From assembly GCF_011090185.1 (NCBI RefSeq), contig NZ_JAAFGS010000002.1, positions 434,001-498,000 on the forward strand: a stretch of DNA of 64,000 nt. The letters are read 5' to 3'. Of this stretch, positions 1 through 8,769 are shown piece after piece (position 1 is the stretch's first letter; each line of letters begins with the position of its first letter). The notes under the pieces were generated by a model. The model saw only the letters and a list, made by a program, of their open reading frames with translations, made no database searches and had not been told where the DNA came from. This DNA comes from Saccharibacillus alkalitolerans (GTDB lineage Bacteria; Bacillota; Bacilli; Paenibacillales; Paenibacillaceae). The translations under genes and the position numbers were made by a program.

Positions 1-410
1 ATCACTTCGAGGGCAGCGCCCACGAGAAGAAAACGGTCGGCTACCGCTTCCATCCGAACGGCAACGGCTACGTATTCGCCGGACTGGTCGGCGATTACGA
101 CACGGACGACAAAGGCTTCGTCAACGTCCGCGACTATACCGAGGCGCAGCTGCGCGAAATCGTCGACGCGTCGATTCGTTCGCTGGCTCCGGCCGAAGGC
201 GCATCCGCGCCGAAGCGCGGCTCCGCGGATTCGGCGCAGTCTCCGGGCGACGAGATTTGGACCGACGAAGAAGGTCAGGAGCTGATCCTGAAATTCGAGG
301 ACGAGACGTTCTTCGTCTACTCCGGCTTCAGCCTGGAAATGGCGTTCGAGACGCGCGAGGAAGCGGAAGAGTATCTGGCGGAAGAAGGATTTTCGTTCAA
401 CCGCAAATAA
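1..410 (+). CDS. Hypothetical protein, C-terminal part (5' end outside window)
   Basis: The frame is open from the first bases of the window to a TAA at 408-410, so only the last 135 or so residues are present. The visible part is acidic and hydrophilic, with no membrane segment, and ends in a compact Glu-rich stretch (motifs EEAEEYLAEEGF and FSFNRK). A low-complexity Ala/Ser linker separates two small domains. It matches no family I can name. A strong symmetric terminator follows 62 bases downstream. Confidence 0.7.
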   Translation, partial: HFEGSAHEKKTVGYRFHPNGNGYVFAGLVGDYDTDDKGFVNVRDYTEAQLREIVDASIRSLAPAEGASAPKRGSADSAQSPGDEIWTDEEGQELILKFEDETFFVYSGFSLEMAFETREEAEEYLAEEGFSFNRK

Positions 411-472
411 GCGTCGGGCAGCGTCTTTCGGCGATCCGACGCGTCGGACGCGGGCGACGCCGACACCGCGAA

Positions 473-516
473 AAAACCGCTTGGAGACACGTTCGAACGT
501 GTCTCCAAGCGGTTTT
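473..516. terminator. Bidirectional Rho-independent terminator
   Basis: A perfect 44-base palindrome, AAAACCGCTTGGAGACACG on the left and its complement on the right, centred on a TCGA loop. The A-run on the left and T-run on the right let it stop both the plus-strand gene ending at 410 and the minus-strand gene ending at 541. Confidence 0.85.
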
Positions 517-540
517 CGGCATTTTCCGCCGTATAGGTTA

Positions 541-1065
541 TCAGAAAAACGTGCCGCTGATCACTTTTGCTATCGCTTTCTGCCAAAAAGGACGCTGACC
601 GCGAAGCACTTCGATGCCTTGCATGACCGCGACCCATTCGTATTCGCCGACGGCCGATTCCATGCCGTCTTCGGTTTGCAGACAATACTCGCCGCTTTTC
701 AACCAATGCTTCTTCATATCGACGAAAGCCGCTTCTTTGTTCGTCCCTTTGATCCGATATCCGCCGATATCCGATTCGATCCGGTAGTAACCGCGCTGCC
801 CCGCGTCGTATCCGAAGTAGGTTTCGGTTCCGTTTTTTTCCCGGCTCAGGCGTCCTACGATCTCTTCCCTCGCGTCACGGACCGTCCATTTGTTCGGCGA
901 ACGTTCCAGACAGCCGCGGTACAGCACGTAATCTTCGCCGTCCAGCACATAGAGACCGTTTTCGCCTTCTCCTTTGTAATCGATCGATCCTTTCCGATTC
1001 CCGCCGATCTGACGGATGACGCCTTTGCCGAACGGCCTTTTTTGTCCGCAGAAATAAAGCTCCAT
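541..1065 (-). CDS. LURP-one/tubby-like (YxjI-type) protein
   Basis: A 174-residue soluble protein paralogous to the one encoded at 1778-2275. Both start MELYF and share repeating beta-strand motifs (YDAG.RG.Y.IES, W...D.Y.L, ELVAVVMG), as expected for the LURP-one-related/tubby C-terminal barrel fold. The family fit is by pattern and length, not by search. The start is preceded by GGGGGAGG at 1071-1078. It is the last gene of a probable three-gene minus-strand operon with a ypsA-type gene in the middle. Function is unknown; the tubby fold binds phosphoinositides in eukaryotes, but that role is not established in bacteria. Confidence 0.65.
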   Translation of the reverse strand: MELYFCGQKRPFGKGVIRQIGGNRKGSIDYKGEGENGLYVLDGEDYVLYRGCLERSPNKWTVRDAREEIVGRLSREKNGTETYFGYDAGQRGYYRIESDIGGYRIKGTNKEAAFVDMKKHWLKSGEYCLQTEDGMESAVGEYEWVAVMQGIEVLRGQRPFWQKAIAKVISGTFF

Positions 1066-1113
1066 GCCTGCCTCCCCCTCGGGTTTGATGCCGACACCTT
1101 TTGATATTTCGTG

Positions 1114-1698
1114 CTAACTCCAATCTCCTCCGTCGCCCTGAGCCTCGACCAGATCGGCCTGCATGTCGTCCGCTACCGACTGAATGTCTTCGGGCGTGAT
1201 CTGGATCAGCGTATACCCTTCCTCGTCGCGCATCTTGAGCGCCGCCTCCCGGAAATAGCGAGGGCTGCCGGGCGCGGCTTCGTCGTCGTACACCAGCAGC
1301 ATGCCGTCCGATTTGCGCAGCAGCAGCCCGTCTCTCGCTTTGAACTGCCACGGTCCGCTGTACGGCTCCTTGCTCACCAGCCCGTAGTAGTCGATTTTTT
1401 TAAGCAGGTTCTGCCAATAGTCCTTCTTCTCGTCGCTCCACTTCTCGTCCATGCCCGCAAACGCGGCCAGCACGGACAGCTTGAGCTGCGGATAATCTTC
1501 TTTGAGTTCGATCGCCGCTTCGCATGCCCACAGATCGACGCCGTACTGGCCGGGAGTGATGACCCACTCCAGCCCTTCCTCGATCAGCGGAATCAGCCGG
1601 CGCTTGATCGCCTCGCGAATGAACGGAATGCCCGGATGCTTCTGGTTGAAAATGCCGAGCTCGTTCGCGCGGTAGCCGGTGACCAGCAAATTTTTCAC
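1114..1698 (-). CDS. ypsA: YpsA-type SLOG-family protein (DUF1273)
   Basis: A 194-residue protein beginning KNLLVTGYRANELGIF, the N-terminus typical of the YpsA/DUF1273 family of Rossmann-like SLOG proteins, with the conserved WVITPGQYGVD and LLVYDDE stretches. YpsA of Bacillus subtilis is linked to oxidative stress and cell-division control; the ligand is not firmly known. I chose the GTG at 1698 because GGGGAGG lies about 8 bases upstream; an ATG 42 bases earlier would put that site inside the gene. It lies between two paralogous LURP-one-like genes, all on the minus strand. Confidence 0.85.
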   Translation of the reverse strand: MKNLLVTGYRANELGIFNQKHPGIPFIREAIKRRLIPLIEEGLEWVITPGQYGVDLWACEAAIELKEDYPQLKLSVLAAFAGMDEKWSDEKKDYWQNLLKKIDYYGLVSKEPYSGPWQFKARDGLLLRKSDGMLLVYDDEAAPGSPRYFREAALKMRDEEGYTLIQITPEDIQSVADDMQADLVEAQGDGGDWS

Positions 1699-1777
1699 GT
1701 TGATGCAGCCTCCCCGATCCTTTTGATTCCAGTGTACCATAAGTGCCGGAGAGCCTGCCGGTCATGCCCGGCCGACC

Positions 1778-2275
1778 TTATCTCCCGGCGGAATTGGCGG
1801 CCGACTGCTGGCGTTTGCGAATCGCGTTCACGCCCATCACGACGGCGACCAGCTCGTAATCGTCCAGCCTCGACCGGTTGTTCAGCACATAGGCGTCGCT
1901 GCGCAGCCAGCCGTTCGTTTTGGCGAAGGTTGCCACTTCCGTCCCGTTTTCCGTAATCGAATATTCCTTGGAAAAGTTGGGCGATTCGATTTCGTACACG
2001 CCGCGTTCGCCCGCGTCGTATTCGAACTTCTTGCTGAACAGCGTGAATCGGGGGCGCAGCATTCCGACCTCCGTGTCGTTCGCGTCCAGCACCCGCCACC
2101 GGTTCATCATCATGCGGAACTTGCCCGTGTACAGCAGTTCGCCCGAACGGGCGTACACGTCGAGCGACGAGCCGAACGCGCTGCGCAAATCCAGCGTGCC
2201 CGCCGCTTCCCCGGCCTCGTTCATGATTTCCGTCTCGCCCATGCCGAAAAAGTTGTCCGAAAAATAAAGTTCCAT
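1778..2275 (-). CDS. LURP-one/tubby-like (YxjI-type) protein, paralog
   Basis: A 165-residue protein, second member of the paralog pair with 541-1065. It shares the MELYF start, FEYDAGERGVYEIES and the YELVAVVMG block near the C-terminus. The ATG at 2275 is chosen because AAGGAGGAA sits at the right distance; a slightly longer frame starting 21 bases upstream would begin within this site. It is the first gene of the minus-strand cluster that includes ypsA. Predicted all-beta barrel, cytoplasmic, function unknown. Confidence 0.65.
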   Translation of the reverse strand: MELYFSDNFFGMGETEIMNEAGEAAGTLDLRSAFGSSLDVYARSGELLYTGKFRMMMNRWRVLDANDTEVGMLRPRFTLFSKKFEYDAGERGVYEIESPNFSKEYSITENGTEVATFAKTNGWLRSDAYVLNNRSRLDDYELVAVVMGVNAIRKRQQSAANSAGR

Positions 2276-2451
2276 GAGAGTTCCTCCTTGGTTCATCGAT
2301 CTGCATACGTCTTGCCTTATCCTTTATAAACGTCGGCCGGGCTCTGTTCGTTGCATATTTTCGCCCGCGCGCCGTGTTAGACTGAGACATATATCCAAGC
2401 CGCCCCGAAACAGCGAATCGGCGGCGGACAAGCAAAAGGAGGGCATGGACT

Positions 2452-2841
2452 GTGCAGCAGCCTCAAAAAAAATACCGGGTCGGCGTCGAAGTCACGCTCG
2501 ACGTGATCGGCGGAAAATGGAAAAGCGTGATTTTGTATCACCTTGTCGAGGGAAAGAAAAGATTCAACGAGCTTCGGCGGCTTATCCCGAACATCAGCCA
2601 TAAAATGCTCACTCAGCAGCTTCGGGAGCTGGAACGGGACGGCATCGTGCTGCGCCGAGACTACGAAGAAGTTCCGCCGAAAGTGGAATACGAATTAAGC
2701 GAATACGGCGGCGGGTTGATCGGCGTGCTGGACTTTTTCTGCCATTGGGGCGAAGCCCATCTGGACCGGGTGTACGGCGACAAAAGCCTGATGCTGGAAG
2801 AGAACTTCGGCGGTTCCGGGGCGGAAGAAGGTTCGGAATAA
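2452..2841 (+). CDS. HxlR-family winged-helix transcriptional regulator
   Basis: A 129-residue protein with the full HxlR signature: a GGKWKS..L..L helix, F.EL.R.IP.IS.KML..QLREL.RDG.V.R and the winged YELSEYG segment. HxlR regulators such as YodB and HypR sense electrophiles or hypochlorite and control oxidoreductase genes. Translation starts at GTG 2452, with AAAGGAGGG just upstream. The next gene in the same direction encodes an NAD(P)H/quinone oxidoreductase, the usual target type, so local control is likely but inferred. No Cys is present in the N-terminal region where YodB-type sensors carry their redox Cys, so the signal may differ. Confidence 0.85.
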   Translation: MQQPQKKYRVGVEVTLDVIGGKWKSVILYHLVEGKKRFNELRRLIPNISHKMLTQQLRELERDGIVLRRDYEEVPPKVEYELSEYGGGLIGVLDFFCHWGEAHLDRVYGDKSLMLEENFGGSGAEEGSE

Positions 2842-2898
2842 AGCCGACGTCCCGCCGTTTTGCGCGGACCGGCCCCGCGGTTACCGGAAAGTGCGTAC

Positions 2899-2941
2899 TT
2901 AACAGCCCGTCCCGCCGCTTCTACAATAGGCTTAAGCTTAT
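2899..2941 (+). promoter_or_regulatory. Promoter of the oxidoreductase gene with candidate HxlR operator
   Basis: TTAACA at 2899-2904 and TACAAT at 2922-2927 are separated by exactly 17 bases, a good sigma-A promoter. An imperfect palindrome, ATAGGCTTAAGCTTAT (2926-2941), overlaps the -10 and start region and is a plausible site for the adjacent HxlR regulator. The operator role is inference. Confidence 0.5.
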
Positions 2942-2971
2942 CGATTCGAAGAACAGGAAGGAGCATCCGTT

Positions 2972-3526
2972 ATGAAAACTTTGGTAATCGCCGCGCATCC
3001 CGCTTTGGACACTTCGCGTCTCAACCGCAGATGGCTGGAAGAGATCCGCAAATATCCGGATCGGATCACGGTAAGCTCTCTGTATGAAAAATATCCCGAC
3101 AGCGTGATCGATATCGAAGCGGAGCAAGCGCTGGCGGAAGCGCACGACCGCATTATTTTTCAATTTCCGTTCTATTGGTTCAACTGCCCGCCGCTGATGA
3201 AGCAGTGGCTGGACGAAGTGCTGCTGGAAGGATGGGCGTTCGGCGAAGGTTCCTGGCTGTTCCGAGGCAAGACGATCGGACTTGCCGTATCCACGGGTCT
3301 CCGGGACGGCGATTACAGCCCGAACGGCGACTATCTCCACGAGATGAACACGCTGCTGCTCCCGTTCGAGATGACGGCGAGGTATTTGCAAAGCGGCTAC
3401 GAGAAGCCTTTCATTCAATACGGAGTCAATTCGCGGACAAGCGAAGAAGAGCTCCAAGAGAGCGCGGAGCGTTATGCGCGGCATGTATTGGAGGCGCAAA
3501 GCGCGGAAATCAAAGTGGAATCCTGA
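2972..3526 (+). CDS. Flavodoxin-fold NAD(P)H oxidoreductase (quinone reductase family)
   Basis: A 184-residue protein of the NQO1/KefF/YwrO flavodoxin-like family. It begins MKTLVIAAHPALDTSRLN, the FMN/FAD phosphate-binding strand and loop, and carries FQFPFYWFNCPPLMKQWLDEV, the family hallmark, followed by GLAVSTGL. Such enzymes reduce quinones or other electrophiles with two electrons from NAD(P)H. RBS AGGAAGGA lies upstream and a promoter at 2899-2927. The upstream HxlR gene makes an electrophile-responsive pair likely. The symmetrical terminator at 3536 follows directly. Confidence 0.85.
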   Translation: MKTLVIAAHPALDTSRLNRRWLEEIRKYPDRITVSSLYEKYPDSVIDIEAEQALAEAHDRIIFQFPFYWFNCPPLMKQWLDEVLLEGWAFGEGSWLFRGKTIGLAVSTGLRDGDYSPNGDYLHEMNTLLLPFEMTARYLQSGYEKPFIQYGVNSRTSEEELQESAERYARHVLEAQSAEIKVES

Positions 3527-3535
3527 ATACAAAAT

Positions 3536-3570
3536 AAGGGAAAAGACTTGAAACCCAAGTCTTTTCCCTT
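3536..3570. terminator. Bidirectional terminator between convergent genes
   Basis: A 15-base-pair perfect stem (left arm 3536-3550, loop 3551-3555, right arm 3556-3570). It serves the plus-strand oxidoreductase gene and the minus-strand glycosidase gene. Confidence 0.85.
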
Positions 3571-3577
3571 GCTTTTT

Positions 3578-5212
3578 TCACTGCACTTTCGTCTTCACCG
3601 TCTGCGTCGTCACCAGCTTGCCCTGCTTGTCGAAGGCCAGCACGTCGATCGCGATATTTTTGCCTTTGTACTTGGCAAAATCGATCTCGGCCGTCCACGG
3701 CGGAGCCGCCGCGGCGCCTGCCTGTTTGCCGCCGATCTTGTAAACCACTTTGCCGAGCGTCGGCGACCACGTCTTGACGTACCCGGACACTTTCAATTTT
3801 TTTGCCGGAACCGTCGATGCGATCGGGTTGTAGGACAGCGTCGTACCGCTTCCGACAGCGCTCAGGTAATACGGATTCGCGATCGCTTTTTTGTAGGCTG
3901 CCAGCATTTTGTCATTGTTCGACAATCCGTAATACTTGATCCGGTCGGTCGTGCCCTTGGCATCCACATCGAACCAAAAGGCCGCCTTGACCTTCGGATA
4001 TTTCATCGGCAGCGTGGCGAACAGCTGCTGCGTCTGATAGACGGACCAATCGGTCACGTCGCGCTTCTCCTCCGGATACATGTACGATACCCCGCCTTCG
4101 GCGATCATGATCGGCTTCCGGTCCGCGTACCAGTTATATACCGCGTCGAGCTTGGCGATATGGCTGCTCCGGTCGATGCCCTGCTTCAGCGGATCGGCGG
4201 TCGGATTATAGATCGAATACAGACTGACGCCGACCCAATCCACGTATTTGTCGCCCGGGTAGTAGCTCCGAATATTGTCGATCGGGTTGGCTCCCGGCGC
4301 CCAGACCATCGCCACGTTGTCCGGCGCTTCCTTATGGAAGACGTCCGCCACCATTCTGAACTTGTCGATATACGTCTGCGGCGTGCTGGTCCACGGTGCC
4401 CAGTTGCCGTTCATTTCGTTGGCGAAACGCAGGAAGATCGGAACGCCGGACGCAGCCGCGTCTTTCGCCAGCTGATGCAGATAGGCGTTATCCTGCACTT
4501 CCGCCATGCCGTTCATCGGCTGTACCCCGAGCTCCAGCGCAGTGCCGTTGCGTTTGGCCGCATCGATATGCGACTGAATCTTGGACAGCGGCATGTTGTA
4601 GGTGAAATAAATCAGGTAGCCGGCATGCTTTTTCCCGGCAAACTTCGGATATTCGTCGGCATAGAACTTCCCGCCCGCCGAATTATGCACCTTCTTGTTC
4701 TGTTCCGCATACGCGCCGAGCAAAATGCCGTTCGCCGGCTCCAACGGCGCGAGATCGCGATTGCGATTCCGCAGCGCCGAATCGGACAATCCCGTCTCGT
4801 AATACAGCTCTACCGAACTGCGGAGAGCGTCCGCTTTGCGTTTGACCGCGATGCTGTCCTGAACGAGATTCACTTTGGCATAATAGCCCGATTCGAGATC
4901 CCAACTGGACACCGCTTTGTCATACTGCTTCAGCTTGACGTAAGCTTCGCCCGCGTTGCGGTACATGCGCCCCGCATTGCCGTAATCGCGGCTGGCCGCC
5001 ATTTCGCGCCCGGCCTGTTCGAATTTGGCGATCGCCTGCGCATACTTTCCCTGCTTGTTCAATCTCATAGCCTCGTTGTACACGTTCCAGACGCTGTAGG
5101 CCTCGGCTTTGCCGGGCTGCAGCGACGCTCCCGTTCCCGTCAGCAGCGCCGCGGCCAACGCGACCGCCCATAATCTTTTGAATTCCCCGCGTCTTCCCTT
5201 CAACCCCGTCAT
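3578..5212 (-). CDS. Secreted TPR plus GH26-like glycoside hydrolase
   Basis: A 544-residue protein with a basic N-terminus and a signal peptide ending near ...GKAEAYS. Residues about 40-130 form TPR-like helical repeats (YAQAIAKFEQAG, GNAGRMYRNAGEAY). The catalytic barrel follows, with FLRFANEMNGNW providing the probable acid/base Glu and PIMIAEGGVSY the probable nucleophile, as in GH26 and related clan GH-A enzymes acting on mannans or beta-1,3/1,4-glycans. The C-terminal 90 residues form an Ig-like beta domain (KTWSPTLGKVVYKIGGK). Substrate is unknown. The annotated ATG directly abuts GGGG; a TTG nine bases downstream has better ribosome-site spacing and may be the real start. Confidence 0.75.
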   Translation of the reverse strand: MTGLKGRRGEFKRLWAVALAAALLTGTGASLQPGKAEAYSVWNVYNEAMRLNKQGKYAQAIAKFEQAGREMAASRDYGNAGRMYRNAGEAYVKLKQYDKAVSSWDLESGYYAKVNLVQDSIAVKRKADALRSSVELYYETGLSDSALRNRNRDLAPLEPANGILLGAYAEQNKKVHNSAGGKFYADEYPKFAGKKHAGYLIYFTYNMPLSKIQSHIDAAKRNGTALELGVQPMNGMAEVQDNAYLHQLAKDAAASGVPIFLRFANEMNGNWAPWTSTPQTYIDKFRMVADVFHKEAPDNVAMVWAPGANPIDNIRSYYPGDKYVDWVGVSLYSIYNPTADPLKQGIDRSSHIAKLDAVYNWYADRKPIMIAEGGVSYMYPEEKRDVTDWSVYQTQQLFATLPMKYPKVKAAFWFDVDAKGTTDRIKYYGLSNNDKMLAAYKKAIANPYYLSAVGSGTTLSYNPIASTVPAKKLKVSGYVKTWSPTLGKVVYKIGGKQAGAAAAPPWTAEIDFAKYKGKNIAIDVLAFDKQGKLVTTQTVKTKVQ

Positions 5213-5275
5213 CCCCTTTTTTCTCTCTGCCGCCTCTGATTGCTCACAGGCTATCTTTTCCTTTATCGGCCAAAA

Positions 5276-5300
5276 GACCCCATTCTTGAAGAATGGGGTC
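5276..5300 (-). terminator. Terminator of the chemoreceptor gene
   Basis: GACCCCATTCTT and its perfect complement around a single-base loop; on the minus strand the stem is followed by TTTTG. Confidence 0.75.
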
Positions 5301-5317
5301 CCGGTTTGAATTCGGAT

Positions 5318-7021
5318 TTACAGTTTGAACCGGGCCAGCAAACGCTCCAGCTCCGCGGCCATGTCCGACAGCGATACCGCGCTGGCGGACATTTCCTGCA
5401 TGGAAGCCGCCTGCTGTTCCGATACGGCCGACACGTTCTGAATTTCTTCCGCGGTGCGCTCCATCTGCGTTCCGCTTTCCATAATGGACGACGCCACCGT
5501 CTCGACGACCTGAACCATTTCTCCGGACGCCTGAACCGCCTGCTCGCTCTGCATTCCGACCCGGCCGACCGTTTCGCGGATGCGTCCGAACAGTTCGCCG
5601 GTCGCCTGGATCGCTTCGCTTCCGGCCGCGACGCGGCTCGACGCCTGCTTGATGACTTCGCTCAGCCGCTCGGCATCCGCACGAACCATGTCGATCATGC
5701 CGATAATCTGCGCGGCGGAGGACGAAGACTGCTCGGCCAGTTTGCCGACTTCGCCGGCGACGACCGCAAAGCCCTTACCGTGTTCGCCGGCGCGCGCCGA
5801 TTCGATCGAGGCGTTGAGCGCCAGCAGATTCGTCTGTCTGGCGATATTCGTGATCAGTTGGACGATTTCTCCGATTTCGATGGAGCGCCGGTTCAGCGCT
5901 TCGACGGCTTCCGTCATTTCGCCCATGCCTTCCGTCGTCGACTCCATCTGGCGGACCGCTTCCCCGACGATTTCGCCGCCCTGCTCCGAATGGGCACTCG
6001 CGTTCTCGGCCGCTTCCGACGTTTCGCCGATCCGGTCCCGAATGATAAAAATTTTATCCATCATACGCTGCATCAATTCGCCGCCGGCGCGCGAACTTTC
6101 CAACTGCGCCTCGCTCGATTCCGCCATCCGCTGCATGGAAGAAGCCGAGTGTTCGGCGCCTTCCGAGCTTTCCTGAGCTACCGACTTGAAGTTTTCGGCA
6201 GAGTCGGCAAGCGCTCCCGACGTACGTCCGACTTCGAGCAGAATGTCTCGCTGATTATGGCCCATCTTCTGCAGGGCGGAAGCCAGTCGGCCCATTTCCC
6301 CTTTAAGACCGGTCGGCAGTTCGTCCAGTTTATCCAATTCCCCTTCGGCCATATAACCGACTTGACGGGTCATCGAAGCAAGGGGGCGGGTAATGCTGCG
6401 GGAGATCACGAAAGCCAGCAGAACGGACAGCAGGACGGCGATGACTACCGAGGCAATGGAGATTTTCAGAATGCTGCGCGTTTCTTCCGCCTGCGCCTCG
6501 GCCGATTGGTTCATCGTCTGGACCTTCTGGTCGATCGAGCCGCGCAGGGCCTCCGTCATCTTGACCACGAGCTCCTGTGTGTTTTTCTGCATGGCGGCAG
6601 CTTCGTCATCCCGATTGACTCCGGACAATTCCAAAATCTGCATCACGGCGGCTTTATAACCGTCCGCCGCCTGCTTGAACGCAGCAGCCCCTTCTTGTTC
6701 TTCTTTCGACGTCAACGCCGCGGAATATCTTTCGATCGCGTCGTCCATGTCCACGATCGCCTGATCGATCTCTTTGCGGCTGCCTTCCATGCCGGCATTG
6801 TCCGTTTCCAAAATGTTGCGCATCGTCAGTTGATCGATCGTCTTCAACCGGTCGTTGATTTCCTCGAGCCTAACGACGCTAGGAATATGCTGGTCCTTCA
6901 GTTCGTTGGCCCGTTCCCCGAGCACTCTCGTCCCCAAGTTCGTCACGGTGTTCAACGCAATAATCAATACGATGATAATCCCGAATCCGCCAAGTAACTT
7001 CTGCCTGATCGTAAGCTTCAT
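5318..7021 (-). CDS. Methyl-accepting chemotaxis protein
   Basis: A 567-residue receptor: an N-terminal membrane helix ([18 protein letters not shown]), a four-helix-bundle sensor of about 150 residues, a second membrane helix ([19 protein letters not shown]), a HAMP domain beginning [11 protein letters not shown] and a long signalling coiled coil. The hairpin tip reads [29 protein letters not shown], the CheA/CheW contact. It relays an unknown extracellular or membrane signal to flagellar or type IV motility. The ATG at 7021 is favoured because AGAGGAG precedes it; a longer frame from 7078 lacks a site. No other chemotaxis gene is nearby. Confidence 0.9.
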   Translation of the reverse strand: MKLTIRQKLLGGFGIIIVLIIALNTVTNLGTRVLGERANELKDQHIPSVVRLEEINDRLKTIDQLTMRNILETDNAGMEGSRKEIDQAIVDMDDAIERYSAALTSKEEQEGAAAFKQAADGYKAAVMQILELSGVNRDDEAAAMQKNTQELVVKMTEALRGSIDQKVQTMNQSAEAQAEETRSILKISIASVVIAVLLSVLLAFVISRSITRPLASMTRQVGYMAEGELDKLDELPTGLKGEMGRLASALQKMGHNQRDILLEVGRTSGALADSAENFKSVAQESSEGAEHSASSMQRMAESSEAQLESSRAGGELMQRMMDKIFIIRDRIGETSEAAENASAHSEQGGEIVGEAVRQMESTTEGMGEMTEAVEALNRRSIEIGEIVQLITNIARQTNLLALNASIESARAGEHGKGFAVVAGEVGKLAEQSSSSAAQIIGMIDMVRADAERLSEVIKQASSRVAAGSEAIQATGELFGRIRETVGRVGMQSEQAVQASGEMVQVVETVASSIMESGTQMERTAEEIQNVSAVSEQQAASMQEMSASAVSLSDMAAELERLLARFKL

Positions 7022-7131
7022 CTTGATGCCGCTCCTCTGCTGTCCCGAATAATTTCCGCAAATCCAATTGCTCTCCATACTATTTCGGCAGGTGTATTCC
7101 TTAAGTTAAGGTCGGTCGGTCTTTTTTCGAC

Positions 7132-7166
7132 AAAAAAAGACCAATCGGCCTCAGCCGATCGGTCTT
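7132..7166 (-). terminator. Terminator of the metNIQ operon
   Basis: A 13-base-pair stem (AAGACCGATCGGC on the minus strand, with one G-U pair in the returning arm) followed by a run of seven T, 24 bases after the metQ stop. Confidence 0.8.
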
Positions 7167-7189
7167 CCCGCTATCCGTTTAACAAAAAG

Positions 7190-8044
7190 TTAAAACGCCG
7201 GATACGTATCCGTGTATTCTTCTTTCAGGAATTTCTCGACTTCCGGCCCGCGCATGCGTTCGGCCAGTTTCTGGATCGCCGGGTCATCCTTGTTGTCTTC
7301 GCGCGCCATCAGGGTAATGGCGAACGCCTGCATGTCCTTCTCGACGATCAGGGCGTCTTCTTTGGCCGACAAGCCGAGCGGCTTGGCGTAAGCCGGATAC
7401 ATGGTGACCATGTCGACGTCGTCCATCATACGGTTCAGCGTCAGCAGATCGACTTCCTTGAACTGCAGATTTTTCGGATTCGACGTAATGTCCTGCAGGG
7501 TGGCTTTGATTCCCGCGCCTTCCTTCAACTCGATCAGGTCGTTCTGTTCAAGCAGCAGCAGCGAGTGCGCGATGTTCGGCGGGTCGTTCGGAATCGCGAC
7601 GGAAGCGCCGTCCGGCAGTTCGTCGATCGACTTGTATTTGTTCGAGTAACCGGCGTACAGGGCGTTATACACGGGCTGTACCGGCACGATCTTGCTGTCG
7701 TGCGCGTCGTTGTACGCTTCGGCGTAAGGCACGTGCTGGAAGAAGTTCGCGTCCACTTCCTTGTTCGCCAGCGCGTCGTTCGGCTGGATATTGTCGGACA
7801 TTTCGACGATCTCCAGGTTGATGCCGTCTTCGACGAGCAGCGGCTTCACGAGCAGCAGGATGGCATCCATCGGCGCCGGAAGCGAAGCGACTTTGAGCGT
7901 GGTCATTTCCTTGTTGTCCTTGCTTTCGGATGCGGCTTGGTCGGTCGTGCCGTTCGCCTTGTCCGAAGACGTCGAGGCGCTTTGTCCGCAGCCTGCCAAT
8001 ACGAGAAACAGTGCGGTCAAGATAAGGATCAGAGACTTTTTCAT
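7190..8044 (-). CDS. metQ: Methionine ABC transporter substrate-binding lipoprotein MetQ
   Basis: A 284-residue NlpA/MetQ-family lipoprotein. The signal peptide LILILTALFLVLAGC ends in a lipobox Cys that is diacylated and anchors the protein outside the membrane. Family blocks include LVKPLLVEDGINLEIVEMSD, PNDALANKEVDANFFQHVPY, GASVAIPNDPPNIAHSLLLLE and VDLLTLNRMMDDVDMVTMYPAYA. It delivers methionine, possibly D-methionine or a derivative, to MetI/MetN. It is the third gene of the operon, 47 bases after metI, and is followed by a terminator. Confidence 0.9.
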   Translation of the reverse strand: MKKSLILILTALFLVLAGCGQSASTSSDKANGTTDQAASESKDNKEMTTLKVASLPAPMDAILLLVKPLLVEDGINLEIVEMSDNIQPNDALANKEVDANFFQHVPYAEAYNDAHDSKIVPVQPVYNALYAGYSNKYKSIDELPDGASVAIPNDPPNIAHSLLLLEQNDLIELKEGAGIKATLQDITSNPKNLQFKEVDLLTLNRMMDDVDMVTMYPAYAKPLGLSAKEDALIVEKDMQAFAITLMAREDNKDDPAIQKLAERMRGPEVEKFLKEEYTDTYPAF

Positions 8045-8091
8045 AATCGTGTTGTACCCCCGTTAAGTGTATTGTGTTGCCGATGTTTCCG

Positions 8092-8769
8092 TTATCGTTT
8101 GTCGATCTTGCGGGAAATCGTGCTGCCTACCACCTGCACGATCTGGACGAGCAGTACCATAAGCACAATCATGCAGATCGTAACGTCCATCTCGAAACGC
8201 TGATAGCCGTAGCGGATGGCGAAGTCGCCCACGCCGCCGCCGCCGACAATGCCGACGACCGTCGAGTACGAGATGAAGCTGACGATCGAGGTGGTCAAGC
8301 CGAGCACGAGTCCCGAACGCGCCTCCACATACAGAAACTTGTACACGATCTCCAGACGCGACGCGCCCATCGACCTCGCCGCCTCCACTACGCCCCGCGG
8401 CACTTCCAGCAGCGCCTGTTCGACGAGACGGGAATAGCCTGCGATCGCCACAACCGCCAGCGGAATCGTCGCTGCCGTCGTCCCGATCGTCGTGCCCACG
8501 ATAGCCCGAGTGAGCGGAAACATGAACACGACCAGCAGCAGGAACGGGAAAGAACGAATGACGTTGACCAGCGTATTCAGAGATACGGAAGCCGAACGGT
8601 TGGCCAGCATTCCTCCGGGCCGCGTCAAATAGATCAGCGTTCCTAGCGGAATGCCCAGAATTACGGCCGCGACTGTCGACATTCCGACCATATAAAACGT
8701 CTGGCCGATCGCTTTCCAGATCTGCTCGTGATACTGCGCCCAGATCTCCATGATCCGGTCGATACTCAT
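8092..8769 (-). CDS. metI: Methionine ABC transporter permease MetI
   Basis: A 225-residue permease with five predicted membrane helices. It carries the BPD_transp_1 EAA-type coupling loop (EVPRGVVEAARSMGASRLEIVYKFL) that docks on MetN and the family-typical VGIVGGGGVGDFAIRYGYQRF. The start ATG at 8769 overlaps the metN stop (ATGA), with AAGGAGGAG just upstream inside metN, so translation is probably coupled. Confidence 0.92.
   Translation of the reverse strand: MSIDRIMEIWAQYHEQIWKAIGQTFYMVGMSTVAAVILGIPLGTLIYLTRPGGMLANRSASVSLNTLVNVIRSFPFLLLVVFMFPLTRAIVGTTIGTTAATIPLAVVAIAGYSRLVEQALLEVPRGVVEAARSMGASRLEIVYKFLYVEARSGLVLGLTTSIVSFISYSTVVGIVGGGGVGDFAIRYGYQRFEMDVTICMIVLMVLLVQIVQVVGSTISRKIDKR

Noticed and set aside
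473-516. LexA-like palindrome ACGTTCGAACGT
   Set aside because: It is the loop-proximal part of a perfect 44-base terminator stem and lies 3' of two convergent genes, not in a promoter.
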